The notes below the pieces were generated by a model that was not told the origin of the DNA, did no database searches, and saw nothing but the letters and a program-made list of their open reading frames with translations. The translations under genes and the position numbers were made by a program. Shown piece by piece: positions 44,425-55,533 of a DNA stretch of 64,000 nt. The DNA is from Chlorops oryzae. Lineage: Eukaryota > Arthropoda > Insecta > Diptera > Chloropidae. The stretch lies in contig CM035809.1 of the NCBI GenBank assembly GCA_020466095.1, positions 19,384,430 to 19,448,429 of the forward strand, read 5' to 3'. The stretch's first letter is position 1; each line of letters starts with the position of its first letter.

Positions 44425-44538
44425 CTGCGAATTGGCTTGCGCTTCAGTTATCGCATCATATTTATTACCAACGACTATAATACTAAAATCACGATGACTA
44501 AAACTATCCAATATTTGCTCGCGCATCGAACGGCAATA
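44425..44538 (-). CDS. RASL10-like small GTPase, internal exon (G4 box NKYD)
   Basis: Exactly 38 codons between acceptor CTGACCACAG and donor GTAAAT. The translation contains YCRSMREQILDSF, then FSIIVVGNKYDAITEAQ; NKYD is the guanine-specifying NKxD box. The intron to the next exon is 116 bp and that to the previous exon 107 bp. In RASL10 proteins this segment follows the VHAYVLVYD strand directly, as it does here. Confidence 0.92.
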
Positions 44539-44645
44539 CTGTGGTCAGGCATGAAATTAAATATTGTTTTTATTTTTATTTTTCTTCTTATTATTTTTTA
44601 TCGCGTTCATTCAATATATTATCAATATTTTCACAGCAAATTTAC

Positions 44646-44759
44646 CTGAAACGTTTCCAAATTTCCCATATCGTATACTAGCACATATGCATGAACCGTT
44701 CGCAGCCCCAGCGGATGACCATTATTCCATTCGGCGAAATTGTCGGCCGGAAAACGTTT
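44646..44759 (-). CDS. RASL10-like small GTPase, internal exon (central strand)
   Basis: Exactly 38 codons between acceptor TTAATTTTGCAG and donor GTAAAT. It encodes KRFPADNFAEWNNG, then LGLRTVHAYVLVYDMGNLETFQ. The GLRxVHAYxLVYD block with a preceding FP...EW is characteristic of RASL10A/B in animals; these proteins lack a standard DxxG switch II. The function of RASL10 proteins is poorly known. The P-loop exon should lie at higher coordinates, probably past several kilobases of intron or outside the window. Confidence 0.92.
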
Positions 44760-45179
44760 CTGCAAAATTAAATGGAGAGAAAGAGTGAGGGGCGAAGAGA
44801 AAGAGAAAAAAGAAAATGGAATTAATTGACAGTTAAAGCGGATTGGAAAATGATGGAAACTTGATTTCGAATCGATAAAAAAAATTGCAATTGCAAGGAA
44901 TTTAATTGATTCATTGAAGGCTCAATGGTTTTCATTTCGGTCTTGATCCGAGATGCTTTTTTAAATTGGTGTTGTTGACGTTAACGTCATTCACGATGGC
45001 CACATTGAAATGGTTTATTACACTATTTTCGTTTTTTGCAATGGTGAAGAGCGATTGAAATTCCATTTTTTAAATTGAAAACTAAAAGGTTTCTTAAATG
45101 AGAGGGGGAGGGATGTATGAAGCAGATTTTAATTGGGAGAAATATGTACATATATAAAAACTGGCTGGCCCACCTTAGA
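44760..45179. other. Probable intron of the RASL10-like gene, nothing recognised
   Basis: Starts at the acceptor of the 44646-44759 exon. No exon or repeat was found in this stretch. The intron probably continues through the repeats at 45-64 kb. Confidence 0.5.
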
Positions 45180-45440
45180 AGAAACTAAATGATCTCTCTT
45201 ACTCCCTCGTAATCTCTCTTGCTCTATCTTACCGTCTCTTACTCTCTTTCACTCTCTTTTACTCTCTTTTACTCTCTTCCTCTTTCTTCCTCTCTTCCTC
45301 TGTCTTACTCTCTCTTACTCTCTTATTCTCTCTATTACTCTCTCTTCCTCTCCCTCCCTCACCCTCACCCTCTCTTTCTCAATCTCTCCCACTCCCTCCT
45401 CTCACACTTTCTCTCTTTATCACTCTCCCCTTGAAACCTT
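45180..45440 (+). repeat. CT-rich (pyrimidine) microsatellite
   Basis: Blocks of CTCTCTTACTCTCTTT and CTCTTCCTC for about 260 bp, almost without purines. Confidence 0.95.
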
Positions 45441-45455
45441 CTCTCTTCTTCTCTG

Positions 45456-46160
45456 ATGTTGGTGATGATGCTTGTGATGATGATGGTGTTGATAATGGTG
45501 ATGCTGATGATGATAGTAATGGTGAGGTTGGTGATGATGTTGGTGATGATGATGGCGATGATGTTGGTGATAATGTTGGTGATGATGATAGTTATGGTGA
45601 GGATGATGGTGATGATGTTGGGGATGATGTTGGTGAAGATGATTGGGATGATGATGGTGAGGTTGGTGATGATGATGTTGGTGATGATGGTGTTTATGTT
45701 GCTTATGGTGATGATGATGGTGATAATGTTGGTGATGATGTTAGTGATAATGTTGGTGATGATGATGTTGGCGATGATGGTGTTTATGTTGCATATGGTG
45801 ATGATGATGGTGATAATGTTGGTAATGTTGGTGATGATAATGATGTTGATGATGGTGATGATGTTGATGATGGTGATAATGTTGATGGTGGTGATGGTGA
45901 TGATGATGATGATGTTGATGATGGTGAGGTTGGTGATGATGGTGGTGTTGATGGAGATGATGGTGTTGATGGTGATGATAGTGATGATGGTGATGATAGT
46001 GATGATGGTGATGGTGTTGATGGTGTTGATGTTGTTGATGGTGTTGATGGTGATGATGGTGTTGATGGTGATATTGGTGTTGATGGTGATGATGGAGATG
46101 ATGGTGTTGATGCTGATGTTGGTGATGATGGTGGTGGTGAGGTTGGTGATGATAGTGTTC
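45456..46160 (+). repeat. GATGGTGATG microsatellite, ~700 bp
   Basis: GATGATGTTGGTGAT-type blocks. It leads straight into the duplicated segment at 46157. It is the counterpart of the array in PERK intron 3. Confidence 0.97.
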
Positions 46161-47420
46161 AAATTTGAAAATATACCTTCCGACAGTTCTCCAGCTCTAC
46201 TGAGATGACTGAGAATTTCTTCAATTCATTGCTTTATATACCTTTCCGAAATGATGAATTCAATGAGAATTGTAGGAATTTTTTGAAAAAAAGTACAATT
46301 TCTCGGGGTAGTTTTGCATTTGGAGGGAAATAATGATTGGAAATTTGTTTTCAAGACGAATACCATCAAAGGGCACTATGAGCGTATTCGGAGGGTGATT
46401 TTGGGGGTTCAAGCCCCCCTCGAAATATGGGAAATTACAAAGGGGATTGAGAAAATGATCTCGGTGGAGAGTTTTGTTATGCCTTAAACCTCTTCAGAAA
46501 GAATTTTCTGCGTCGGTGCGTGTCGGAAGGCAACTAAAAATTCGTGATAGCTTGTATCTCCTTACCCTTTTGGGTCCCATGTAAGAAGGGTATACGAATA
46601 TACAATTTGTCCAGCGGGCTACATCGAGGCACCGAGGAGTTTAATTGGGCAAGGATAGAATTCTTTTGAATGACTTTCATTCCGTCGGCTTTGGAAATAT
46701 CTCCGTTAAGAGTTTTTTAAAGTGTACATTGTTTTCGTGACCTTAATCCGTGCACGAAACATGCGTGAATGCTGTGAAAAATTGGTGTGTGTGTGCTTAA
46801 GTGTGTAAGCTTAGCCCGTTTTTGCTATAAGGTCAGTCGAGTAGGACAGCAGCACAATTAAGTCGAAGAGGAACAAAGAGATCAAAAGATGTGATATTGT
46901 CATCGCCCTGAAGTCTTCTTCTGTATCTTCCATGACCCCATGAACCCCACCATGGCTTGTTTTAAATCAGGGGTCGGCACGCTAGGAACAATTTTTGCGA
47001 CAGCTACTCACACGTATTGCTTACGCTCTTGTCTCAGTTTGACGGGATCAGCCGAGCATGCAACATCGAGAGCGGGTATGCGGAAATTTATAGCTTTTTC
47101 CGTCAGCTTTAGCTCTTTTATGCTACTTCTAGCTTTTATTTTTAGCTAGTTTCAGCATTTTTTTGTTTATTTTCGGCTATTTTTAGTAGCCGCTCTGCTC
47201 TCACTCACACAATTACATACCCATTTTGCCGACCCCTGTTTTAAATCAGCCCTCGGACTTAAAGAGACATAGATTTAAGCAGTGATGCCAACTTAACGCT
47301 TTTCGCGCTAGATCTAGCGCTTTTGGAAGGCCTGCGGCGCGAAAACTTCTTTTTAGCGCCAAGCTATTTTCGCGCGAAATCTAACGCTTTTTCGTTGCGT
47401 TCATTAAAGTTTTTCTTACG
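46157..47420 (+). repeat. Segment duplicated in PERK intron 3 (21617-22200)
   Basis: Same block order as the PERK copy: CAAATTTGAAAATATACCTT, CCAGCTCTACTGAGATGACT, ACGAATACCATCAAAGGGCA, ACCCCACCATGGCTTG, CCCTCGGACTT, and a GCGCTTTTGGAAGGC-type block. Extra here: about 400 bp between 46520 and 46930, and a 271-bp hAT MITE at 46968-47238. Confidence 0.9.
46968..47238. mobile_element. hAT MITE, CAGGGGTCGGCA ends, perfect 8-bp duplication
   Basis: The ends are CAGGGGTCGGCA and, at the right, TGCCGACCCCTG. Both flanks are TTTTAAAT (46960-46967 and 47239-47246). The paralogous segment in PERK intron 3 has one TTTTAAATCAGCCCTCGG and no insertion, an intact empty site that proves the boundaries. Internal text repeats TAGCTTTTTCC/TTTAGCT words and has no coding content. 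Confidence 0.95.
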
Positions 47421-47543
47421 CTTTCTTTTGATTGATTTAGTGCTTTTTGAAATTAAAAATTGGGAATCATTGATTTCCGGGGCTTTTTAGTGCGTTTTAA
47501 AAATTAATCAGTGATTTTTGCTTCTGAGGAGTTGGCAACACTG
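47280..47543. mobile_element. hAT-like MITE, CAGTGWTGCCAACT ends
   Basis: The left end is CAGTGATGCCAACTTAACGC and the right end on the other strand is CAGTGTTGCCAACTCC. Inside are GCGCTTTTCGCGCTAGATCTAGCGC palindromic blocks. The PERK-intron copy keeps only about the left half. The flanks show no clear duplication. Confidence 0.65.
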
Positions 47544-47709
47544 ATGACGGTGATGATGACGGTCATGGTGATGATGATTATGACTCACGCACGATCTCGC
47601 TTCTTCATGTCTCGAAAAATCTTCAGAATTTCTGCGAGTCTTAAGTGTCCCATTTTACAAAGCAAATGAGAATTATAGGCGTCATGCAAACATTTTATTC
47701 TATGTACGG

Positions 47710-47795
47710 ATGCCAGAACGAGGGGTTTTTTTCCGTTTTGAGGGATTTTTTCGATTTTACCTTTAACCAAAAACCATTTCAAATGTTTACAAGGG
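47710..47795 (+). repeat. Dispersed repeat fragment shared with 63690-63779
   Basis: TGCCAGAACGAGGGGTTTTT, TTTTGAGGGATTTTTTCG, then AACCAAAAACCATTTCAAAT. The reverse complement of 63690-63779 shows the same blocks in the same order. Confidence 0.7.
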
Positions 47796-48977
47796 AATTT
47801 CGCATGTCGATGGTCGCAACTATCGATAGTTCTCCAGCTCTACTCCTGAGGACCACCCTTATCATTTTGGGGTATTTGGGGTATATATTTCGACCGTTTC
47901 TCCCGAATACCGAATATATTTACAAAGTGTAATGATAATAATAACATAAATCGGTCAAGTCCTTTCAAGAGTGTGTGGCCTTGGACCTCATCTCCTACTA
48001 AGAGTCTTGGGTCTGTCAACAAAAATTTGTTTACCTTTACTGCATATGTAAGAGGAACAGAACAGATGACCCGAACCTGCTGACTAATTAACTTAAATTG
48101 AGGACAATTACTTTCATTCCCAACCAACTGAGTTTTTCCGCCACTTTTTCATGAAAATATCTCAAAATGTCAAAACTTTCAAACAAGATTCAAAATGTTC
48201 CAAACGAAAAACATTTTCGGTAACAGTAACAAACAATCCATAATACAAATTAAGCCTTCCAACTGCCATCCATGAGTTCGTTAGAAGCAAAAGGGTTTAA
48301 TTACTCATGAACAAATTTAAATGTTCTTAATCTCTTGAAATATTCAAGCAACGGCATGGACCGCACTACCCCTTGAAAAGCTTTCATTCTAAATCAAAAT
48401 ATTTAAATGAAAATTACTCTGCCTTTTGTGAATTGAAATGCAGAATTTTCTTTCTCTTTTTGAGCTCAATTTGTAAATGAAAAAAAAAGAAGTAATAATA
48501 AAGCAACAAAATAGGGACAGCAATGGGGCAAACTGTAGTTTAATTCATATAAATATTGCAAGCCCAGAGCTCAGTAATGCATAAAGGAAATATTTGCTGA
48601 GAATTTCTACTTGAACCAAAAAAATTAAATTTAAAGCAAATTGAAGCACAAAAAGAAGCTAAGACCAAAGCTGCTTTGGTGGTACACATTTGTCTGAGAG
48701 AGCTCAAAGGATTTGAGAAAGGAAAATGAAATGCTTTTTGGTAGATGAAAGGAAGACCAGATGGTGTCATCTCTCAAACAAACAAAAAATGGATAAGAAA
48801 TTTGAAAATTAATTTTTTAAAAATTAAATCAGATTCATTACTGCTGATGAAGCCTTGTCTAGAGCTTGAATTATCCTGCAGTAATAAGGGGGTTACTGTA
48901 CTTAAATGGAGTGAGCATGCGAATAGTTGACAACAAAAAGTCTACCTTTGAAGCAGATAATGATGGCAGTGGTTATA
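47796..48977. other. Spacer, nothing recognised
   Basis: No coding exon, RNA gene or bounded element seen. Confidence 0.5.
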
Positions 48978-49469
48978 CAGTGGGGTCTCGTTATAAGTCG
49001 CCTCGTTATACGTCGATTCGCACTTGCGTCACGTATCAATTAACACCCTGGTTCGCTATACGTCGCAAATGATTCGCAATTACGTCTAAAAGTTTGAAGG
49101 AACATTTTTTTCGTCTTTTGCGCCCCTAAGTGCCATCTCCAATGACGCGTCAGGTGCGTTCCGTCAATTGAGGCATACACATGCAAGCATATGGAAGCAG
49201 CTCAAATCAATTGCGTTGCTGTGGACGCAGCGTAAAACGTTCTGCATCCGACGAATAATTGGAAATCAGACATTAGAGCAGTGATGCCAGTTGAAGGGAA
49301 TTTTCATTTTATTGACTTTAATAAAATATGTGTATCAATTTTTGAGCTTTGAGGAACCAATTAGAAATTATTTCATACAATCATATGAAGAAAACTGATT
49401 CGTTATAAGTCGATTCGCTATACGTCGATTTTTTACGAACGAGAGACGACTTAAACCGAGACCCCACTG
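48978..49469. mobile_element. pogo-like MITE, CAGTGGGGTCTCG ends, TA duplication
   Basis: Left end TA|CAGTGGGGTCTCGTTATAAGTCG; right end on the other strand TA|CAGTGGGGTCTCGGTTTAAGTCG. The subterminal part repeats CGTTATAAGTCGNNTCGTTATACGTCG-like words on both sides. Length 492 bp, no transposase. Confidence 0.9.
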
Positions 49470-50899
49470 TATATCAATCAAACTTCTATATTAGAAAGGC
49501 GCAGTTTGATTAATTGGTTGAAAACTGAGAAGGCAGAAGTACCTGGTAATATATCAGTTACCAGTTGGGGAGTTAATATAGTAATATTTCGATTACTTTT
49601 TTCTTTTAAACTAGATCTAGAGATTTATTCTGTAGGTATGTGTATATTTTTTAGCCGATTTCGAATGGAAAAGGAGTCCATAGAAACGCCATGTGGACTC
49701 TTTTGGTTGACTGGCCTATATGTTCTATAAACAATACATATTTCGTAATCATTTCGGATAGGTACTTGGTGTAAATATTTGCTATGTGACGGCTTTTAAG
49801 CTCGTTAAATTATTCCCCGTTAATATTTTAAAAAAATGGCATAATTCAATTCTCCCAAAAACCTCCATTTTATACCGATAACATCCAAAACCCCATGTAA
49901 TACTTCTTGCCATTAATTTCGAATTTTTAATATCCTTTTGAATGGTCCGCCAGAAAAACAATTTGGTCTGCTCGTTCATTCCTCAGCAATGGACATTAAA
50001 AAAGGAATCATCACGACCAAAAAAGAAACACGAGAAAAATTCTCTTTTCATTCGGAAATTTTTCGGGGGAAAAAATTGGTGACAAAAATTGGTGAAAAGT
50101 ACGATTTTTTTTTTTTTTTTTTTGGAAAACAAAAGGACAAAACGTTGACAACTTCCATGCTATCAAAGATACTAGAACAGCAAAACGAAAAACAAAAGAG
50201 GGGACAAAAACAAAAAAACTGAGATAAATGTGAGCACATCGGAAATAAATACCGGACTTTTTGACGTTCCTCGATGAAAGGGAGTAAAAGCGCACATTCA
50301 TTCCACAATTGTCAATATATTCAGCGCGCAATTTGTGAACAATGCTTAAGCGCAGATTGCAAGATTTATTGCAAAAAAATCGAGGAAAACATTTTCGCCA
50401 GAAAATTCAATAATTGCCATTGAAAAAAAAAAGAGAGAAATGAAAAGAATATAACAAAGAGAAGAGAAGCGAAAATGTTCGCCAACAATAGAAATCGAGA
50501 ATATTTGACAGCTTCCGATTGCAGTTGACACTGTTACATGTCACTGGGGAATATTGGTCATATATTTTAATAGCTCATGTTGCACAGTGTTTTTTTTTCT
50601 GCTTATCTCTCGGACACACCTTTTATGGGGACGTCACAACGTGCTTGAATTTACTCGAGAGTATATTTTCACATTTTATTTCTATAAAGCCAAACTATAT
50701 TTTCGGCTTTGATGATTCGCCTGTCGTCGTTCGATGAAATAGTAACGAACAAATGTGACCTCTGGGGAGAATGTGTACATATTAGTCGGGTCATTTGGAA
50801 ATGGGGGTTTTTCCATGGAGGTTTTTGGAAACATTTTTGAAGTTTGTGCGTTTGTTTGGACGTGATATTCATGTGGAAAAATATCGAATTGATGTGGAT
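49470..50899. other. Spacer, nothing recognised
   Basis: AT-rich with poly-A/T runs near 50110 and 50430. No gene or element boundary found. Confidence 0.5.
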
Positions 50900-51780
50900 G
50901 AGTAGGGAGGGGGAAAGAAAGAGATATAAGAAAGAGATATGATGAGAGGTACAGAAAGATGAGAGAGGTAGAGAGAGATGGAGAGAGATAGAGAGCTATA
51001 GAGAGAGAAAGAGAGAGAGAGAGAGAAAGGAAGACAGGGAAAGTGCGAAGGAGACAAAAAAAGAAATAAAGGGGAATAGAGAGAGAGAAAGAGCGGAAAA
51101 AAGGAAGAATACAGAGAGAAGGAGAGAGAAATCGGGAGAATAGAGAGAGAAGAAGAGAGAAGAAGAAGAGAAAGAAGACAGAAGAAGGAATAATAAGAGA
51201 GAACATTAGAGAAGAAGAGAGGAGAGAGAAGAAGAAAGAAGAAGAGAAAGAAAAGAGAGAAAGAGAAGAGAGAAAATAGAGAAGAAGGAGAGAAGAAAAG
51301 AGAAGAAGAAGAAGAAGAGAGAAGAAAGAGAGAAAAGAAGAGAGAAGAAGAGAGAAGAAGAGAGAAGAAAGAGAGAAGAAGAAGAGAGAAGAAGAGAGAA
51401 GAAGAGAGAAGAAGAGAGAAGAAGAGAGAAGAAGAGAGAAGAAGAGAAGAAGAAGAAGAGAAGAAGAGAGAAGAAGAGAGAAGAAGAGAAGAGAGAGAAG
51501 AAGAGAAGAAGAGAGAAGAAGAGAGAAGAAGAGAGAAGAAGGAAGAATAAGATGGAACATGAGAGAAGAAGAGAGAAGAGAGAAAAAAAGAAGAAGAGAC
51601 AAGAAAAGAAAAGAAGAGAGAGAAAGAGAGAAGCAAGGAGGAAATATAAAATGAGAATGAGAGAGAGATAAAGTGGAAGAGGGAGAGAAATAGAAAGTGA
51701 GAAGGAGAAAGAGAAAGATAAAGTGAGAAACAGAGGGAGATAAAAAGAAGAGAAAGAGAGAGAGAGAGAGAGAAATGAAC
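50900..51780 (+). repeat. GA-rich purine tract, ~870 bp
   Basis: AGAAGAGAGAAG and GAGAGAGA blocks with very few pyrimidines, cleanest between 51140 and 51560. The long Ser/Leu/Phe frames on the minus strand are low-complexity artefacts. Confidence 0.97.
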
Positions 51781-52114
51781 AAGTCTTATCCGAATGGTTT
51801 TGATGAAATTCGGCAATCGAACGCGAAAGCGTAACCGGGTACTTGCCGCATGACTTGACTAATACTTTGGAATGTCTGGCTCCCTCAATTTTTTTGGTTT
51901 TTTACTATCAAGTTGACAGTGTCAACGTGTTAGAACTTTTTTTTTGCAATAACGACACTAAATACAGAAAATTGTCATTTTGTTTTTTGATGGCACTTTA
52001 ACGTTGTGAAGTGGAAAGTTATGTTCAAATTTATTTCAATCAATTTCGTTCGGAATTCGACCAAGCTGATGTCGGTTGAACTGAGAATAAAGTTACTTAA
52101 ACAAAGTTATGGAG

Positions 52115-52220
52115 CAGGGGCGTAAGTAGGGATGAATCTGGGGGTGCAGACTCCTTTACATTGAGAGGAACACGGGGAATCAGTAACGCTACAAGGTCCT
52201 ATAGTTGCTTTAAGCCCCTG
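52115..52220. mobile_element. Worn MITE related to 40002-40146
   Basis: Left end CAGGGGCGTAAGTAGG; right end on the other strand CAGGGGCTTAAAGC. There is no target duplication. Assignment rests on ten terminal bases. Confidence 0.4.
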
Positions 52221-52740
52221 ACAAAATACAAAAGGGTATACTACAGACAGATCATTAAACTTAATATGTACTTACTAATAAAAATAACTTAAAAGGGAAA
52301 GTAGTATCAATAACTGAAGAATTGACATTTGAAACATATTTTGGACGATTCTGGACACGATCGTCTACAGAAAATGGATATATGGGATATGGTTTGGCAC
52401 TACAGAACTTTATATCGTGACTACTTTCTCGGGTTTCTATTGGACTCGTAGCACTTCGAAGGGGGTTAAAAAACCCAAAACTAGTCTCTGCCAGGAGACC
52501 GATTTTGGATAGCTCTCGTATCTGAACTAACTCCACTTTATTGAGGTATAACAAATTCTACGGCAAATGTGGGTACTGAAAATATAGGTGGAGATGCAAG
52601 AATTTTTGTCTTTCCCTCTCTTATTACTTATGAACCTTATGATGTCTTTATTTACTCCTTTGCAATGGAGTAGTAGCTCCTCAATGAATGGCTTGTTCCA
52701 CAAGCCGTGGCCCGGGGGAATCCCACCCTTCATTCTTTAG

Positions 52741-53146
52741 GCCTGAAATCCGCTATCGAGTTTTTTACGTAGAGAAAAGAATGTAGATGTAGAGAATCTA
52801 CCATTGTTGTGCACACTTAAGACCGTTTCTGGAATACTATAGTTCCACACAAGAGCTACCCTCGAGATATTAAAAGAAGAACTCCACTATGTACTCCACG
52901 ACTGTTTACATTGCAAAAAATGTTTTCTCTACAACTCTGCTGTAGAGCAGAGAAAGTAAATTTTGCAGTGTATATGTACAGTCGTGGAGCACATATTTAT
53001 TATAGCTTTACTCTAAACATGTCGACGGCAGCTCTAAGTAGAACTATAGAATCGTAGAAATGGTCTTCAGTGTACACAACAAAGCTAGATTCTCTACACT
53101 CTAACATTTTTTCTCTACGTTAAAAACTCTATAGTGGATTTCAGGC
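52741..53146. mobile_element. Long-palindrome MITE flanked by TTA
   Basis: The two halves are imperfect reverse complements almost to the centre: GCCTGAAATCC, then CGTAGAGAAAA, GTAGAGAATCTA, TTGTTGTG and ACACTNAAGACC on the left all recur inverted on the right. A TTA lies directly outside each end (allowing one terminal purine), as for PIF/Harbinger elements. There is no coding sequence. Confidence 0.8.
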
Positions 53147-53875
53147 TTTAAAACAGTCGTGTTCTTTTCACATAATGATGATCAAATGAATTCAGCCTTA
53201 CATACATACGTCCTCAATCAGATCCAGATGCTTTTTAGGTAGGTTTGTTTATTTTTTATGTAGGTACTGTATTCCATTTTTCCATCCACTGTTAGACACA
53301 CAAGAAAGAAAAATGCTCTAAGGACGGAATAAGTCACGCATGAGCAGTTTTTTTCCCTTGAACTATTAATTTCAAACCCTTCATTGACTTTCATCGTTCA
53401 ATTGCCTCAAGTCAAACTTTCGCTTTGATCTCTTTTTCTGCTGTCGTCTGTAAAAAAACCCCAAAAGATTGCACATCAAAAGAATACAAAATGGCCAAAT
53501 TGATTACTGTCACTTCCCGCCAAAAAAAAGAGGGAATTTTTTCTTTTCAAAACTTCGAACTTTTGTGACAATAGCTTTTCGCTTTACGCTTAATTATGCT
53601 GAACTTTTAATCGTGAATAAACTGCACACAATAATGCAAACGTATACAGGCAGCAGTTTCCGTCGCACGGTCAACTTTTGATGGGCGACATGTCAACACA
53701 TTGTTGCTCCATTTTGATCCTTTTTTTCGAATTATTTCGAATTTTTTCGTATTTTATTTTTGTTTCAAGTGAGAGTTGACTGTTCGCTCGAGTTGCCAGA
53801 AGCAATTATGTTTTTTGTTCCCTTTCATTGACTGTTTGAAAGCAAAAAAATAAAATTCGCGATATCAATTGAATA

Positions 53876-54210
53876 AGGGGCTATTTCCACTACACCGCAT
53901 TTAGCATTTGCATCTTTAACGATGATAGACCCGTTTCCACTGCGTTCGCATTTAGCATTTTGTGAAAATTTGAATTTTTGTTTGGAAAAATATTTGAATT
54001 CTTTGAAGTAGGCTTTGAAATGTTAAAAATTTGAAGAAAATACCAATGAAAACTAGACGGTTTTTTCGCATTTTTATCGCATTTTCTCAAGATGCTGAAA
54101 AATGCTGTTTTAAGAACAACAACAATTACATGTAATTCAAAGCCGCATTTTTGAGCACTTTTTAAAAATGCTGAAAAATGCTAAATGCGTCTGTAGTGGA
54201 AACAGCCCCT
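53876..54210. mobile_element. MITE with ~33-bp inverted ends
   Basis: Left end AGGGGCTATTTCCACTACAC then GCATTTAGCATT; right end on the other strand AGGGGCTGTTTCCACTACAG then ACGCATTTAGCATT. An internal copy of GTTTCCACTGCGTTCGCATT lies near 53932. The superfamily is unclear, as no duplication can be read. Confidence 0.85.
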
Positions 54211-55371
54211 AATTTAAAGATTTGATGCATAATTAAAGGGTCTTAAGTTAATTCAATTTCATCATAGTTCATTGAATTTTCAAGAGAGAACTTGATTCTC
54301 ATTAAAAATACAAGAAATGAAATTCCTTCGAACCCACATTTAATTGACAGTAATTATCTAAATTGACGAACCACACACAGACACATTCGTTCATGGTGTG
54401 CAATAAATTTCTCTGTCAACAAAACCCAACAAGACCCATATGTATTGAAAACTCCGTAAATACCTCAAACGTTCTGGCAAAACTGTACGCATAATTGTTA
54501 ATTATCAAGTTTACTTTTCGCATAAGTTAGAAACAATAACAAAACAGCCATCAGCATTTTACGCTAAGTGCTACGAAAAGATGAACACACCTGCTCTTGG
54601 TAATTTCCCAAGTTCATTTAAGATTTTTTTGATGGGTATTTAAGCACTTGAGATGGGGAATGTAACTTGTCGGTGGTTTCATGTTGAGGAGGCATTTCAT
54701 ACAACGTATAACCCAGAGACTTGGAGAAACGTTTCTAAGCCAGGGAAAATTGTTTGTTTGGGACCATTTTTAGTCTCGGACAGAACAGGCCAAACAATTC
54801 AAGCCTGTGAAGATAGCTTCAGGTAGTAATTGAGGCTCAAAACTAGGATTTAAGGAATATTTGCATAGAACTTAATATATTCTGAGGCCACTTGTGTAAC
54901 TCTAGGTCCTTAAGATAAGTCATGGCCCTGCGGAATTCATATCCCAGTTGCAAATTTTATGCTCTCTGAATTGATCATTTGAACATTCATAAGCGAGGGG
55001 ATATCATAGACTTTTCCAATCACTTTTACACATCTACTTTGTTCGAGCATGGCCGCTTTGGGTAGGCCTTCCCTAAGCCTCTCATAAGCAGGCAGAAAGT
55101 GAGGTGTTCAAAAAAGTTTTGGTTTTGCATTTTGCTTTTACATTTTAGTTCAATCCTGAAAATAGGCTACTTTTTGATTTAAAAAAAACGAATTTTTTGA
55201 ACACATCCCCTTTCATCTACTCAATGACTTCCAAGAGAAATAATTCCTATTGGCAGTGCCTGGGATACTTTAAGTGATGCATCGCTTAGTAGAGGACTTC
55301 CCCTTATTTGCAACTGGGATATTAAGATTCTTCTCTTCTTGTTTCTCTTTATAAAGAAATAATAGAATATA
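54211..55371. other. Spacer, nothing recognised
   Basis: No gene or bounded element found. Confidence 0.5.
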
Positions 55372-55533
55372 CAGTGTACCCTCTCTTAAGCGGACACCTA
55401 CAAGACCACGAAAAACGTGTCCGCTTAAAAGAGGTGTCCACTTAAGAGGAAAGTATTTGAGAAGCAGGAGCACTACGACCTTGGCCCTAAAGTGTCCGTT
55501 TAAGAGGAGTGTCTGCAAGAAGAGGGTACATTG
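55372..55533. mobile_element. pogo-like MITE, CAGTGTACCCTCT ends
   Basis: Left end TA|CAGTGTACCCTCTCTTAAGC then GGACAC; right end on the other strand CAATGTACCCTCTTCTTGCA then GACAC. Internal GTCCGCTTAAAAGAGGTGTC words repeat the ends, as in Tigger/pogo MITEs. The right flank is CA rather than TA, a single change. Confidence 0.75.

Noticed and set aside
45365..46208. Long Asp/Val/Gly, Met-rich and Ile/Thr/Asn open frames on both strands
   Set aside because: Translations of the GATGGT array, with no start context or domain.
50682..51816. 366- and 315-residue Ser/Leu/Phe-rich frames that look like membrane proteins
   Set aside because: Translations of the GA purine tract; the hydrophobicity is an artefact of TTC/CTC codons.
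52261..52733. Two minus-strand frames (97 and 68 residues) as a possible gene
   Set aside because: No domain, no splice signals and no codon bias like the real exons; probably chance frames beside the MITE.
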